Positions 33,164 through 41,426 of a DNA stretch of 64,000 nucleotides are shown here, piece after piece; positions within the stretch are counted from its first letter, which is position 1; each line of letters starts with the position of its first letter. The notes below the pieces were generated by a model. The model worked only from the letters and a program-made list of their open reading frames with translations. It had not been told where the DNA came from and did no database searches. The stretch spans positions 118,383 through 182,382 of the forward strand of contig PLRU01000071.1 of NCBI GenBank assembly GCA_003164045.1. Reading direction: 5' to 3'. Position numbers and translations under genes: made by a program. Origin of the DNA: Candidatus Lustribacter telmatis. Lineage in GTDB: Bacteria; Vulcanimicrobiota; Vulcanimicrobiia; Vulcanimicrobiales; Vulcanimicrobiaceae.

Positions 33164-34390
33164 ATGCTGAGTAAAGAAGACAACGAACTGATCACGCGGG
33201 TCGGCCCCGGCACGCGCGGCGGTGCGTTGCTGCGGCGCTACTGGTATCCGGTGCTCAAGGCAGACGCGCTCGAACCGGACGGCGCGCCGAAGAAGGTTCG
33301 CTTGCTCGGCGAGAACTTCGTGGCGTTTCGCAGCGGCGACGGCCGCGTCGGCATGATGGAGGAACTCTGTCCGCACCGGCGCGCGTCGCTCGTGCTCGCG
33401 CGCAACGAGGATTGCGCGCTGCGGTGTCTCTTCCACGGCTGGAAATTCGATCTCGACGGTAAGCTCGTCGAGGCGCCGAGCGAGCCGGCCGACCGCGTTT
33501 CGTTCGTCAACAAAGTGCGCACGCGCAGCGTCGCCGTGCGCGAGAGCAGCAAGCTGATCTGGGCTTACATCGGCCCCGGTGAGCCGCCGCAGTTTCCCGA
33601 CTTCGAGTTCACCGCGCTGCCGCTCGATCACGTGCAGATCGCCGAAGTCCCCGGCCGCTGCAACTGGGTGCAGTTGGCGGAGGGACAACTCGACTCCGCG
33701 CACATCTCGCACTTGCACGCGTCGGCGTCGGCCGGGAACCTGACCCGGCTCTCGCTCGCGGACCGCGCGCCGCTCTTCGACGTCGAGATCACCTCGTGGG
33801 GCATGCACGCTGCGGCAACGCGCACGATCGGCCCCGACGAACGCTACACGCGCGTGACCGAGTTCGTGATGCCGAGCTGGGAGTTCATCCCTCGCCCCAC
33901 CTCGCCGGGCACCGCCGAATATGACGCCATGCCGCGCTTCGTCGTGCACCAAACGCCGGTCGACGATACCAACACGATCGTGTGGTACATCAATTGGCAT
34001 CCGGATCATCCGATCTCGTATGAAGACGCGCGCTGGACCGTATGGAACGACGAATACATCTCCGTGATCGACGAGCCGCTGATGGGTCAGGATCGCGCGA
34101 AGATGAAAGCCGGCCACATGACCGGCGTGAACAACCTGCTCACGGAAGACATGCTCGTTGCCGAGACGATGGGGCCGATCGCCGATCGCACCGGCGAGTA
34201 TCTCGGTTCGAGCGACGCGGCGGTCGCGCGGTTCCGCCGCATATTTATCGAAGCGATTCGCGATGAGGAAGACGGCAACGTGCCGCGCGGGTGTTCGGGC
34301 AACGAACCGTACCGGCGGATCGTCGGCCAGGGCGTGCTGCATCCCGCGCGCGTCGATTGGCGCGACTGCGTGAACGACCTCGTTACATAA
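33164..34390 (+). CDS. Rieske non-haem iron oxygenase (phthalate-dioxygenase-like)
   Basis: A 408-aa oxygenase alpha subunit. The Rieske site is C69-x-H71 (CPHRR) and C88-xx-H91 (CLFHGW). The mononuclear iron site is in NWVQLAEGQLDSAHISHLHAS (given by parts: Asp177, His180, His185). The sequence type is that of phthalate 4,5-dioxygenase and similar single-component alpha subunits that hydroxylate or O-demethylate aromatic acids. ATG at 33164 with GGAGAAG upstream. It is first in the run Rieske / IclR / CMD, the IclR ATG following its TAA with no gap. Reductase not seen nearby. Confidence 0.93.
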   Translation: MLSKEDNELITRVGPGTRGGALLRRYWYPVLKADALEPDGAPKKVRLLGENFVAFRSGDGRVGMMEELCPHRRASLVLARNEDCALRCLFHGWKFDLDGKLVEAPSEPADRVSFVNKVRTRSVAVRESSKLIWAYIGPGEPPQFPDFEFTALPLDHVQIAEVPGRCNWVQLAEGQLDSAHISHLHASASAGNLTRLSLADRAPLFDVEITSWGMHAAATRTIGPDERYTRVTEFVMPSWEFIPRPTSPGTAEYDAMPRFVVHQTPVDDTNTIVWYINWHPDHPISYEDARWTVWNDEYISVIDEPLMGQDRAKMKAGHMTGVNNLLTEDMLVAETMGPIADRTGEYLGSSDAAVARFRRIFIEAIRDEEDGNVPRGCSGNEPYRRIVGQGVLHPARVDWRDCVNDLVT

Positions 34391-35185
34391 ATGAAGTCGC
34401 ACGGGCCGCGGGCGTCGGGCGGATATACGGTCGAGGCCCTCGCCAAGGGTCTGCGCGTGCTCGCGCTTTTCTCCGAACGCCGTTCGTCTATGCGCCTCAC
34501 GGAAATCGTCGCGCTGACCGGTATGCCGATGCCGACCGCTTTTCGTCTCGTCGCCACGCTTGAAGGTGAAGGCTATCTCGAACGCATGCCTGACGGCTCG
34601 GTTCGTCCGGGCGCGGCCGTATTAACGCTGGGATTTGCCGCGTTGCGCGGACTCGATCTCGTGGAAACATCGTCGGTGATCCTCGGCGAACTCTTCCAAA
34701 CGACGCAGCAAACCGTGAATCTCGGCGTGCGCTCGTTCGACCGCGTCGTCTACATCGCACGTCTGCAAAGCGATACCGTCCTGGTCACCGCAAACGTAAC
34801 GGTCGGCTCGACACTGCCGGCGATCGTGACCTCGATGGGCAAAGTGCTTCTCGCCTTCATGCCCGAGGCAGAACTCGCGCAATGCATTACGGCCGCCTCG
34901 TTCGGAGGCGCTTGGGGACCGAACGCGCTGCGCACGATGCCGGCACTCGAGACGGAGCTCGCCCGTGTGCGCGCCGCCGGTTTTGCCGTACAGGATGAAG
35001 AATTAGCATCGGGCTTACGCTCGATCGCCGCGCCCGTGCGCGGAAATGACGGCCGCGTTGTTGCGGCCGTTAACGTGGCGGTTCCCGCCCGGGAGTTTAC
35101 CGTGAACGATCTTCGCAAGCGCGTGCGCGAGCCGCTCCTGGCCGCCTGCGCGCAAATCTCACGCCGCCTCGGAGCGCCGGTATGA
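34391..35185 (+). CDS. IclR-family transcriptional regulator
   Basis: A 264-aa IclR-type regulator: winged HTH at about 14-75 (MRLTEIVALTGMPMPTAFRLVATLEGEGYLER, in parts), then the effector domain with GSTLPAIVTSMGKVLLAFMP and the C-terminal ELASGLRSIAAPVRG, where ligands bind. IclR proteins bind short palindromes and usually regulate catabolic genes next to them. It starts on the base after the Rieske oxygenase stop and is coupled to the CMD gene by ATGA. It is the best candidate to bind the TTTCAC palindromes at 35842 and 40603. Confidence 0.93.
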   Translation: MKSHGPRASGGYTVEALAKGLRVLALFSERRSSMRLTEIVALTGMPMPTAFRLVATLEGEGYLERMPDGSVRPGAAVLTLGFAALRGLDLVETSSVILGELFQTTQQTVNLGVRSFDRVVYIARLQSDTVLVTANVTVGSTLPAIVTSMGKVLLAFMPEAELAQCITAASFGGAWGPNALRTMPALETELARVRAAGFAVQDEELASGLRSIAAPVRGNDGRVVAAVNVAVPAREFTVNDLRKRVREPLLAACAQISRRLGAPV

Positions 35186-35778
35186 AGACGCATGGCCGGT
35201 TGCCCTGGCTCGCGCCGGACGAACTCGATGCCGGCGCGCGGGCACTCTACGACCGCATCGCCGGCGGGCCGCGCGCTCAAGGGCCGCAAGCGTTCTCGCT
35301 AACCGACGAAGCCGGCCGCTTACACGGCCCGTTTAACGCAATGCTCGTCAGTCCCGACGTGGGCTCGGCGCTGCAAGAACTCGGCAGCGCGATCCGCTAT
35401 AAGAGCGGTCTCACGCCGCGCGCGAGAGAGATCGCGATTCTCGAGCTCTCCGTCCTGCGCCGGTCGGTGTTCGAGTGGTACGCGCACGAACGCGTCGGCA
35501 AACAAGCCGGTTTGAGCGATGCGGAAATTACGGCCCTGCGGGACGGCGGTCCGGCACCGACATTCGATGCGACCGAATCGCTCGTGCGCGAACTCGTGCG
35601 CACGCTCGCACGCGAGCGCGATCTCGACGAGAGCGCGTTTGCCGCCGCAGTGAGCGCACTCGGCGAGCGCGTGCTGATGGATCTGATCGCACTCGTCGGC
35701 TACTACGATTTGCTCGCACTGAGCCTGCGCGTTTGGCGCACGCCGTTGCCCGCCGGCGCGGAAGCGCCGTTCACGTAG
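35182..35778 (+). CDS. Carboxymuconolactone decarboxylase family protein
   Basis: A 198-aa protein with the CMD/AhpD fold. The core segment is LTPRAREIAILELSVLRRSVFEWYAHERVGKQAGL, of which FEWYAHERVGKQ is the conserved active-site helix (Glu, His). The CxxC of AhpD peroxidase-type members is absent, so the decarboxylase/lactone-type group is more likely than the disulfide-type group. It acts on ring-cleavage products in the cytoplasm. It is coupled by ATGA to the IclR gene and followed after 85 bases by the TRAP operon. Confidence 0.88.
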   Translation: MKTHGRLPWLAPDELDAGARALYDRIAGGPRAQGPQAFSLTDEAGRLHGPFNAMLVSPDVGSALQELGSAIRYKSGLTPRAREIAILELSVLRRSVFEWYAHERVGKQAGLSDAEITALRDGGPAPTFDATESLVRELVRTLARERDLDESAFAAAVSALGERVLMDLIALVGYYDLLALSLRVWRTPLPAGAEAPFT

Positions 35779-35841
35779 GCACATCTTCGGCGAAGGAGAG
35801 TTTCAGCGACGCGCAAATCACGCGGTAGATCGTAAACTCGC

Positions 35842-35857
35842 TTTCACGATATGAAAG
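35842..35857. promoter_or_regulatory. Palindromic operator before the first TRAP operon
   Basis: The sequence TTTCACGATATGAAAG forms an inverted repeat (TTTCA-N5-TGAAA) ending 6 bases before the dctP start at 35864. Its GAAAG also fits as the ribosome site, so a bound protein would block transcription start or translation. A nearly identical copy lies at 40603. The IclR gene just upstream is the likely binder. Sequence identity is seen; regulator assignment is inference. Confidence 0.6.
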
Positions 35858-35863
35858 TCTTCT

Positions 35864-36889
35864 ATGACGCATCGGATAACCCGCCGCTCGTTTTCCGCGC
35901 TGCTGGCAGCGGCCGCGGTCGCACCACCGCTCGCAGCGCGAGCGGCGGACCCGGTTAAGCTCAAGCTCGCCTTCTTCGCCGACGACGCTGAGATGACGTG
36001 GGTTACCGTCATCAAGCCGTTCGTGGACAACGTGAACCGCGATGCGAAGGGCGCCGTTCAGATCGACGCCTTCCTCAACGGCGCGCTCGGACGCGCGCTA
36101 CCCGATCAGCCGCAGATGGTGCTCGACGGCGTCGCCGACATCGCGTTTTGCATTCCGGGTGTGACGCCGGGGCGCTTCGCCGACAACGGCGTCATGGAGT
36201 TGCCGGGCCTGTTCCGCAATTTGCGCGAGTCCTCGCTCGTCTACACGCGCATGGTTGCCGCGAACCGCCTGCGCGGTTTCGAAAACTACGATGTGATCGG
36301 CGCCATCGGAACGCCGCCGTTCAGCGTGCACTCGAAGACGAAGGTGACGTCGCTGGCGGATTTGCGCGGCTTGCGCGTGCGCACAACCAATGCGACCGAA
36401 GCCCAAACGCTCAAGGAGCTCGGCGCGATTCCGGTGCTGATGCCGGTCAACGAGGTTCCCGAAGCGATCGGACGCGGCACGATCGATGCAGCGACGGTCC
36501 ATCCCGGGCCGCTCTTCGATTTCGGCATCAACAAGGTGACGAAGTACGACTACTTCATCGGCTTCGGCTTCTCGCCGCTCAATCTGCTTATGAACAAGAA
36601 AGTCTTCGACGGACTGCCGAAAGCGGGTCAAGATGCGATCCGCAAATACAGCGGCGAATGGTTCGCGACCACGTACATCAAGGGCTACAGCGTCTATACG
36701 GATTCGCTGATGGCGAAACTCAAGGCCGATACCAGCCGCACGGTCACGTTCCCGACACCGGCCGACGATACCGCGGCGCAAGCGGCGTTCAAGCCCGTCT
36801 TCGAAGCATGGCTCGCCAAGGATCCGCGCAACCCGCAACTGCTTAAAGACGTGCAGGCCGAGATCGCCCGGGTTCGCGCGAGCCATTAG
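35864..36889 (+). CDS. TRAP transporter substrate-binding protein (DctP type)
   Basis: A 341-aa periplasmic protein, first gene of a dctP-dctQ-dctM operon. Twin-Arg-like/Sec signal (MTHRITRRSFSALLAAAAVAPPLAARAA). The DctP core LADLRGLRVRTTNATEAQTLKELGAIPVLMP contains the conserved arginine that binds the solute carboxylate. It also shows the MNKKVFDGLP and WFATTYIKGY segments. It delivers an organic acid to the QM membrane part, driven by the Na+ gradient. It lies under the palindromic operator at 35842-35857, so it is probably induced by a pathway acid. Confidence 0.93.
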   Translation: MTHRITRRSFSALLAAAAVAPPLAARAADPVKLKLAFFADDAEMTWVTVIKPFVDNVNRDAKGAVQIDAFLNGALGRALPDQPQMVLDGVADIAFCIPGVTPGRFADNGVMELPGLFRNLRESSLVYTRMVAANRLRGFENYDVIGAIGTPPFSVHSKTKVTSLADLRGLRVRTTNATEAQTLKELGAIPVLMPVNEVPEAIGRGTIDAATVHPGPLFDFGINKVTKYDYFIGFGFSPLNLLMNKKVFDGLPKAGQDAIRKYSGEWFATTYIKGYSVYTDSLMAKLKADTSRTVTFPTPADDTAAQAAFKPVFEAWLAKDPRNPQLLKDVQAEIARVRASH

Positions 36890-37385
36890 CAGGGTCGATC
36901 GCGTCGCGACGATCGTCGCACAAGCCTGCGCCGTCGTCGGCCTCGTGCTCCTGGTGGCGTTTGCGGTCGGCACGCTGGGCGACGGATTGCTGCGCCGCTT
37001 CGCCGGCCGCCCGATCGAAGCCGTGCGCGACGTCGGCGGCCTCGTGGTCGCCATCGCCGTCGTGTGTTGCATGCCGCTGGCCCTGCTGCAGCGCGCCAAT
37101 ATCACGATCAAGTTCGTGCAAGCATTTTTCGGCGCACGCGCGGGCAGTTATTTCGATGCGGTCGCGTCGGTCGCGATCGAAATCGTGCTCGGGCTCATCG
37201 CGCGGCAGTTCTTCATCTACGCCTCGGCGCTCGCGCGTACCGGCGACACGACGACGATGCTCTCGATCCGGACCGCACCATTTTGGTTCGTCGTTTCGGC
37301 GGTGCTGTGGATCGCGGTCGCCACGCAGGCGGTGGTCGTCGTGCAACAGATGCGAACGGCGTTCGCTCCGCGCGCGCCAACGTGA
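36885..37385 (+). CDS. TRAP transporter small permease (DctQ type), start uncertain
   Basis: A four-helix membrane protein. The hydrophobic segment that should be TM1 (ATIVAQACAVVGLVLLVAF) starts well before the first ordinary start codon in frame, GTG at 36945. That GTG would cut TM1 in half. No ATG, GTG or TTG lies further upstream in this frame. An ATT at 36885 overlaps the dctP stop (ATTAG), which fits the coupling in this operon, so I place the start there, giving 166 aa. Starts at ATT are rare but known (infC in E. coli). The frame ends in an overlap with dctM (GTGA). If 36945 is used, the product is 146 aa. Confidence 0.75.
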   Translation: MSRVDRVATIVAQACAVVGLVLLVAFAVGTLGDGLLRRFAGRPIEAVRDVGGLVVAIAVVCCMPLALLQRANITIKFVQAFFGARAGSYFDAVASVAIEIVLGLIARQFFIYASALARTGDTTTMLSIRTAPFWFVVSAVLWIAVATQAVVVVQQMRTAFAPRAPT

Positions 37386-38686
37386 GCCCGCTCGAAATCG
37401 GCGGGCTCGGCCTGGCCGGACTCTTCATCCTCATTCTCTGCCAGGTACCGATCGCGTTCGCGATGATCATCGTCGGCGTCATCGGCTTCGGCCTCGAGCA
37501 AGGCTGGTCGCCGGCGCTGACGTTTCTCGCCAGTCAGCCGGCGGGTTCGCTGGCCAGCATCGATCTGGCCACGCTGCCGCTGTTCCTTTTGATGGGAACG
37601 TTCGCGAACGCCGCCGGCTTCTCGGAAGATCTCTACAACGCGGCGGCCGCCTTCGTCGGTCACAAACGCGGCGGCTTGGCGTATGCGACGATCGGCGGTT
37701 GCGCCGCGTTTGGCGCGGTCTGCGGCTCGACCACCGCAACGGCCGCGACGTTCGCCAAGGTCGCGTTGCCGCAAATGTTGCGGCGCGGCTATTCGCCCGC
37801 ATTTTCCACCGGCAGCATCGCCGGCGGCGGCACGCTCAAGTCACTCATCCCGCCTTCGCTCGTGATGATTCTCTACGCGATCATTGCCAAGGTGTTCATC
37901 TTCCAGCTCTTCGTCGCGGCGATCTTTCCGGCGCTGCTCACGATCGGCTTGAACATGCTCGCGATCGCCGTTATGGTGAGGCTGAATCCTGCGGCGGCGC
38001 CGACGAGCGCGCGCCTGCCCTGGAACGAACGCTGGCGCGAAGCGCGCACCGCAACGCCCGCGATCGTGTTGATCGTCGCGGTGTTCGGCGGATTGTACAG
38101 CGGTATTTTCACCGTGAACGAAGCGGCGTCGGTGGCCGCCGTTTTGGCGCTCGCCTTCGCCATCGTGCGCGGCCGCTTGACGTGGACGAGCCTCATCGAC
38201 GGCCTGCGTTCGTCGGCCGGGGCGGCCGTGATGCTCTACATGATCCTCATCGGCGCGTCGATTTTCACCTACTTCATCACCGTCGCGCGGCTCCCCGACA
38301 CGCTGCTCGCAGCGATCGGTTCGATGCACCTCGCGCCGCTGGCGATCATCGCGCTCTTACTCGTCGCGTACATCATCCTCGGCACGGTGTTCGAAGAAAC
38401 ATCGGCAATCGTCGTCACGCTGCCGTTCGTGTTGCCAATCATATTGCACGCCGGCTACGATCCGGTCTGGTGGGGCATCATCATGGTCGTACAAGTGGAA
38501 CTGGCGATGATCCACCCGCCGATCGGTGTGATCGTATTCTTGCTGCACGGACTTGCGCCCGATATCCCGATGAAGACGATCTATCGCGGCGTCGTCCCGT
38601 TTATCATTGCCGATCTGTGCGTCTTGATTTTACTGACGGTTTTTCCCGACATCGCACTTTGGTTACCGCGAAAGCTGGGCATGTGA
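37382..38686 (+). CDS. TRAP transporter large permease (DctM type)
   Basis: A 434-aa membrane protein with about 11-12 helices, the Na+/organic-acid transport subunit. Marks: PLFLLMGTFANAAGFSEDLY, AFGAVCGSTTATAATFAKVALP, and AGGGTLKSLIPPS, all typical DctM (GSxxATaa, sodium-site-like loop). The second half has VFEETSAIVVTLPFVLPI and IHPPIGVIVFLLHGLAP. The GTG start overlaps the DctQ stop (GTGA). The last gene of the operon runs into the Vgb-like gene (GTGA again). Confidence 0.94.
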   Translation: MSPLEIGGLGLAGLFILILCQVPIAFAMIIVGVIGFGLEQGWSPALTFLASQPAGSLASIDLATLPLFLLMGTFANAAGFSEDLYNAAAAFVGHKRGGLAYATIGGCAAFGAVCGSTTATAATFAKVALPQMLRRGYSPAFSTGSIAGGGTLKSLIPPSLVMILYAIIAKVFIFQLFVAAIFPALLTIGLNMLAIAVMVRLNPAAAPTSARLPWNERWREARTATPAIVLIVAVFGGLYSGIFTVNEAASVAAVLALAFAIVRGRLTWTSLIDGLRSSAGAAVMLYMILIGASIFTYFITVARLPDTLLAAIGSMHLAPLAIIALLLVAYIILGTVFEETSAIVVTLPFVLPIILHAGYDPVWWGIIMVVQVELAMIHPPIGVIVFLLHGLAPDIPMKTIYRGVVPFIIADLCVLILLTVFPDIALWLPRKLGM

Positions 38687-39582
38687 TCGCAACGTTCCGC
38701 GAATACCGTATTCCCTCGGCGGATAGCAAGCCGTACATCGTCGCCTACGGTCCCGATGGAAATATCTGGTTCTGTTCGAGCGGAACCGGAAAGATCGGGC
38801 GGCTTTCATTGCGCGATGACCGGATCACCGAGTTCGCGTTACCGGATGCGCGTTCGCAGCCGATCGGTATCGTCGGCGGCTCCGATGGGAACCTGTGGTT
38901 TACCGAATATGCCGGCCATCGGGTCGGACGGATCACGCCCGACGGCGAGATCACCGAGTTTGCTTTGCCGACGCCGAATGCCGGACCGAACGGCGTCACG
39001 CTCGGACCGGACGGCAACGTATGGTTTGCCGAAACCGATATCGACCGCTTCGCCAAGATCACCCCCGCCGGCGACGTGACCGAATACCACCTCGGCATTA
39101 CGCCGCGCAGCAAACCGCTCGCACCCACGACCGGGCCCGGCGCCGTGTGGTTCAGCGAAGCCGACGGCAACAATATCGGCCGCATCACGCCCGATGGGCG
39201 CATCGTCGAGTATCCGATCCCGACGCCCGATAGCGGACCCCGGGCGATCGTGCAGGGACCGGACGGGGCGTTTTGGTTCGTGCAATCCACGGCCAACGCG
39301 ATCGGCCGGATCGACTTTGAGGGCAACGTGACATCGTTTCGGATTCCGCGCGAGCATACGAGCCCGCGCGGCATCGCCCTCACGCCGCACGGCGACTTTC
39401 TGATCACGGAGAACTTCACCAACATCATCGCGCGCATGACGGCCGACGGAACGGTTGCGGATGAGTATCCAATTCCGACGGCCGGCAGCGGGCCACGCGC
39501 GTTGCTCGTGACACCCGGCGGACGCGCGTTCTTCAGCCAGCACGACGCCGGCCAAATCGGCGAGATCATCGTCGCGCGATAA
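38683..39582 (+). CDS. Virginiamycin-B-lyase-like beta-propeller protein
   Basis: A 299-aa protein built from repeats of about 42 residues, each with a GPDGNxWFxE-like segment (GPDGNIWFCSS, SDGNLWFTEYAGH, GPDGNVWFAETD, PGAVWFSEAD, GPDGAFWFVQ), the seven-bladed propeller of Vgb and related lyases. No signal peptide. In this operon it is more likely to open a lactone or cyclic ester of the pathway than to inactivate an antibiotic. The catalytic His-Glu-His set of Vgb cannot be placed with confidence. GTG start overlapping dctM (GTGA). The next gene overlaps by one base (TAATG). Confidence 0.8.
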   Translation: MIATFREYRIPSADSKPYIVAYGPDGNIWFCSSGTGKIGRLSLRDDRITEFALPDARSQPIGIVGGSDGNLWFTEYAGHRVGRITPDGEITEFALPTPNAGPNGVTLGPDGNVWFAETDIDRFAKITPAGDVTEYHLGITPRSKPLAPTTGPGAVWFSEADGNNIGRITPDGRIVEYPIPTPDSGPRAIVQGPDGAFWFVQSTANAIGRIDFEGNVTSFRIPREHTSPRGIALTPHGDFLITENFTNIIARMTADGTVADEYPIPTAGSGPRALLVTPGGRAFFSQHDAGQIGEIIVAR

Positions 39583-40529
39583 TGCCGCGCCCGGTCATCC
39601 TCATCTACCATCCGGAAGTCGCCGAGATCTGGACCGGCGTGCGCGATGCGAACATCGATGCCGAGTTTCTGCTGGCCGCGACCCTCGAAGAAGCACGCGC
39701 AGAATCGGCCCGGGCTGACGCCCTCGTCGCGCTCGATCCGGAAATCACCGAAGATCTCGTTACCGGCCCGCATTTGCGCTGGGTGCAAGCACTAACATCC
39801 GGCATGGAACGCGTGCTCACGTTCCCCGGCGTCGGCAAGGGCGTCATGCTCACCTCGATGCGTGGCGCCCACGGGCCGCAAGTTTCCGAACTCGCGTTTT
39901 TGCTGATGCTCGCCGTGTCGCGACGCTTTCCGGCCATGGTCGATAACCAGCGCCGCCGCACGTGGGACCATTGGCGCCAGCCGCCGCTCTACAAACGAAC
40001 GGTCGCCATCATCGGCGTGGGAGCGATCGCCTCGGCATTTGCGCCGCGCTGCAAAGCCTTCGAGATGAACGTCATCGGCGTCGACGACCGCGTGACCGAG
40101 GCGGCGTTCGTCGACCGTATCTATCCGCCGGCGCAATTGCACGTCGCGCTTGCCGCAGCGGACTTCGTCGTGCTCCTCGTGCCGCACGTTCCATCGACGC
40201 ATCACCTGATCGATGCGCCCGCGCTCGCGGCGATGCAGCCGCAGGCGTATCTGATCAACGTCGCTCGCGGCGCCGTCGTCGACGAACCGGCGCTGATCGC
40301 GGCGCTGCAAAACGGAACGATTGCCGGTGCCGGACTCGACGTGTTCGCGAGCGAGCCGTTGCCGCCGGAGAGCCCGCTCTGGACAATGGAAAATGTTGCG
40401 ATCACGCCGCACGTCGGCGGCAACAGCACGACCTACATTCAGCAAATGAACGAGACGCTGGTGCACAATCTGCGCGCGTACGTCGAGAACCGTCATGGCG
40501 ATCTGCGCAACCGGATCGAACGCGCGTAG
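39582..40529 (+). CDS. D-2-hydroxyacid dehydrogenase family protein
   Basis: A 315-aa NAD(P)-dependent 2-hydroxyacid dehydrogenase. Catalytic set Arg229 (NVARG), Glu258 (SEPL), His277 (TPHVGG). The nucleotide site is G145-V-G147-A-I-A150, so the last Gly of GxGxxG is Ala, a variation tolerated in some members but worth noting. It reduces a 2-oxo acid or oxidises the hydroxy acid in the cytoplasm. It begins in the Vgb-like gene stop and ends the first TRAP transcription unit; the next unit has its own operator. Confidence 0.88.
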   Translation: MPRPVILIYHPEVAEIWTGVRDANIDAEFLLAATLEEARAESARADALVALDPEITEDLVTGPHLRWVQALTSGMERVLTFPGVGKGVMLTSMRGAHGPQVSELAFLLMLAVSRRFPAMVDNQRRRTWDHWRQPPLYKRTVAIIGVGAIASAFAPRCKAFEMNVIGVDDRVTEAAFVDRIYPPAQLHVALAAADFVVLLVPHVPSTHHLIDAPALAAMQPQAYLINVARGAVVDEPALIAALQNGTIAGAGLDVFASEPLPPESPLWTMENVAITPHVGGNSTTYIQQMNETLVHNLRAYVENRHGDLRNRIERA

Positions 40530-40602
40530 TACGCAACCGGCGACCGCCGCCGGCCGCAGGTCCCGAAACATCCTTGCCGGAATTATAGAAATGGAAAGTT
40601 AA

Positions 40603-40618
40603 TTTCACGATGTGAAAG
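40603..40618. promoter_or_regulatory. Palindromic operator before the SDR-Rieske-TRAP2 operon
   Basis: TTTCACGATGTGAAAG: perfect TTTCAC-GAT-GTGAAA inverted repeat, 15 of 16 bases identical to the copy at 35842. It ends 9 bases before the ATG of the SDR gene. A TATAGA-like box lies at 40585-40590, which would put the palindrome just downstream of a start point, a repressing position. The operon it precedes holds SDR, SDR, FAH, Rieske, DctP, DctQM and Rieske genes. Confidence 0.62.
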
Positions 40619-40627
40619 TGAGTGGGG

Positions 40628-41416
40628 ATGGACGTATCGGTCGCGCCGAATGCTTCAGCAGGCGCTTGGCTCGGGCTCGATAACGCGGCAGTGCTGATCG
40701 CGGGCGCCGGCGGCATCGGCCGCGGGCTGATCGAGGGCTTCGCCGACGTCGGAGCCCGGGTGGTGACCGTCGACGGCGATGCCGGCCGCGTTCGCGCCGC
40801 CGTCGAGGAACTCGAACTCGAACGCCGCGGAGGGCACGGGCTGGTCGGCGATCTGCGCGATCCCGACCGCGCACGGAAGATCGTCGCCGAAACCCATGAG
40901 CGGCTCGGCCGGCTCGACGTGTTCATCCACGCCGTCGGCATGAACGATCGTCGCCCGATCCTCGACTATACCGACGAGGATTGGCGCACGTTCATCGACG
41001 TGAACCTCAATAGTGCGTTCTGGCTCGGCCAGGCGGCCGGCAAGATCATGTGCGCACAGGGCAGCGGCCGCCAGATCTATTTCTCATCGGTCGCAGGTTC
41101 GCTCGCACATAAACACCACGGTCCCTATGCAGCCAGCAAAGGTGCCATCAACCAGATGATGCGCGTCATGGCGAACGAGTGGGCGAACTCGGGCGTCACG
41201 GTCAACGCGCTCGCGCCGGGTTACATCGAAACGCCGCTCACGGCCGAACATCTCAAGAAACCCGGCGTGCGGCCCGCACTCGAAGCGCTGGTGCCGGCCG
41301 GCCGGCTCGGCGTCGTCGAGGATGTCGTCGGCCCCGCGCTCTTCCTTGCCTCACGCCACGCAGCATTCGTCACCGGACATATCATGTACGTTGACGGCGG
41401 CCGCACGCTCATTTAG
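40628..41416 (+). CDS. SDR oxidoreductase
   Basis: A 262-aa short-chain dehydrogenase: cofactor site AGAGGIGRG near residue 25, catalytic Tyr in GPYAASKGA and the late GYIETPLTAEHL, HIMYVDGG ending. Reduces or oxidises a hydroxyl/ketone, NAD(P) dependent. ATG at 40628; a GTG at 40622 is also in frame. It is the first gene after the operator palindrome, so its expression is the most direct reporter of that regulator. It is followed after 10 bases by a second SDR of the same family. Confidence 0.88.
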   Translation: MDVSVAPNASAGAWLGLDNAAVLIAGAGGIGRGLIEGFADVGARVVTVDGDAGRVRAAVEELELERRGGHGLVGDLRDPDRARKIVAETHERLGRLDVFIHAVGMNDRRPILDYTDEDWRTFIDVNLNSAFWLGQAAGKIMCAQGSGRQIYFSSVAGSLAHKHHGPYAASKGAINQMMRVMANEWANSGVTVNALAPGYIETPLTAEHLKKPGVRPALEALVPAGRLGVVEDVVGPALFLASRHAAFVTGHIMYVDGGRTLI

Positions 41417-41426
41417 GAACGTTTAC

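Noticed and set aside
34102-34402. Minus-strand extension of the 32129-33106 SBP frame up to 34402
   Set aside because: It is antisense to the Rieske oxygenase gene; the SBP signal peptide starts at 33106.
40537-40553. CCGGCG...CGCCGG hairpin after the 2-hydroxyacid dehydrogenase gene
   Set aside because: It has a six-base stem but no T-run, so it cannot be called a terminator in this GC-rich sequence.
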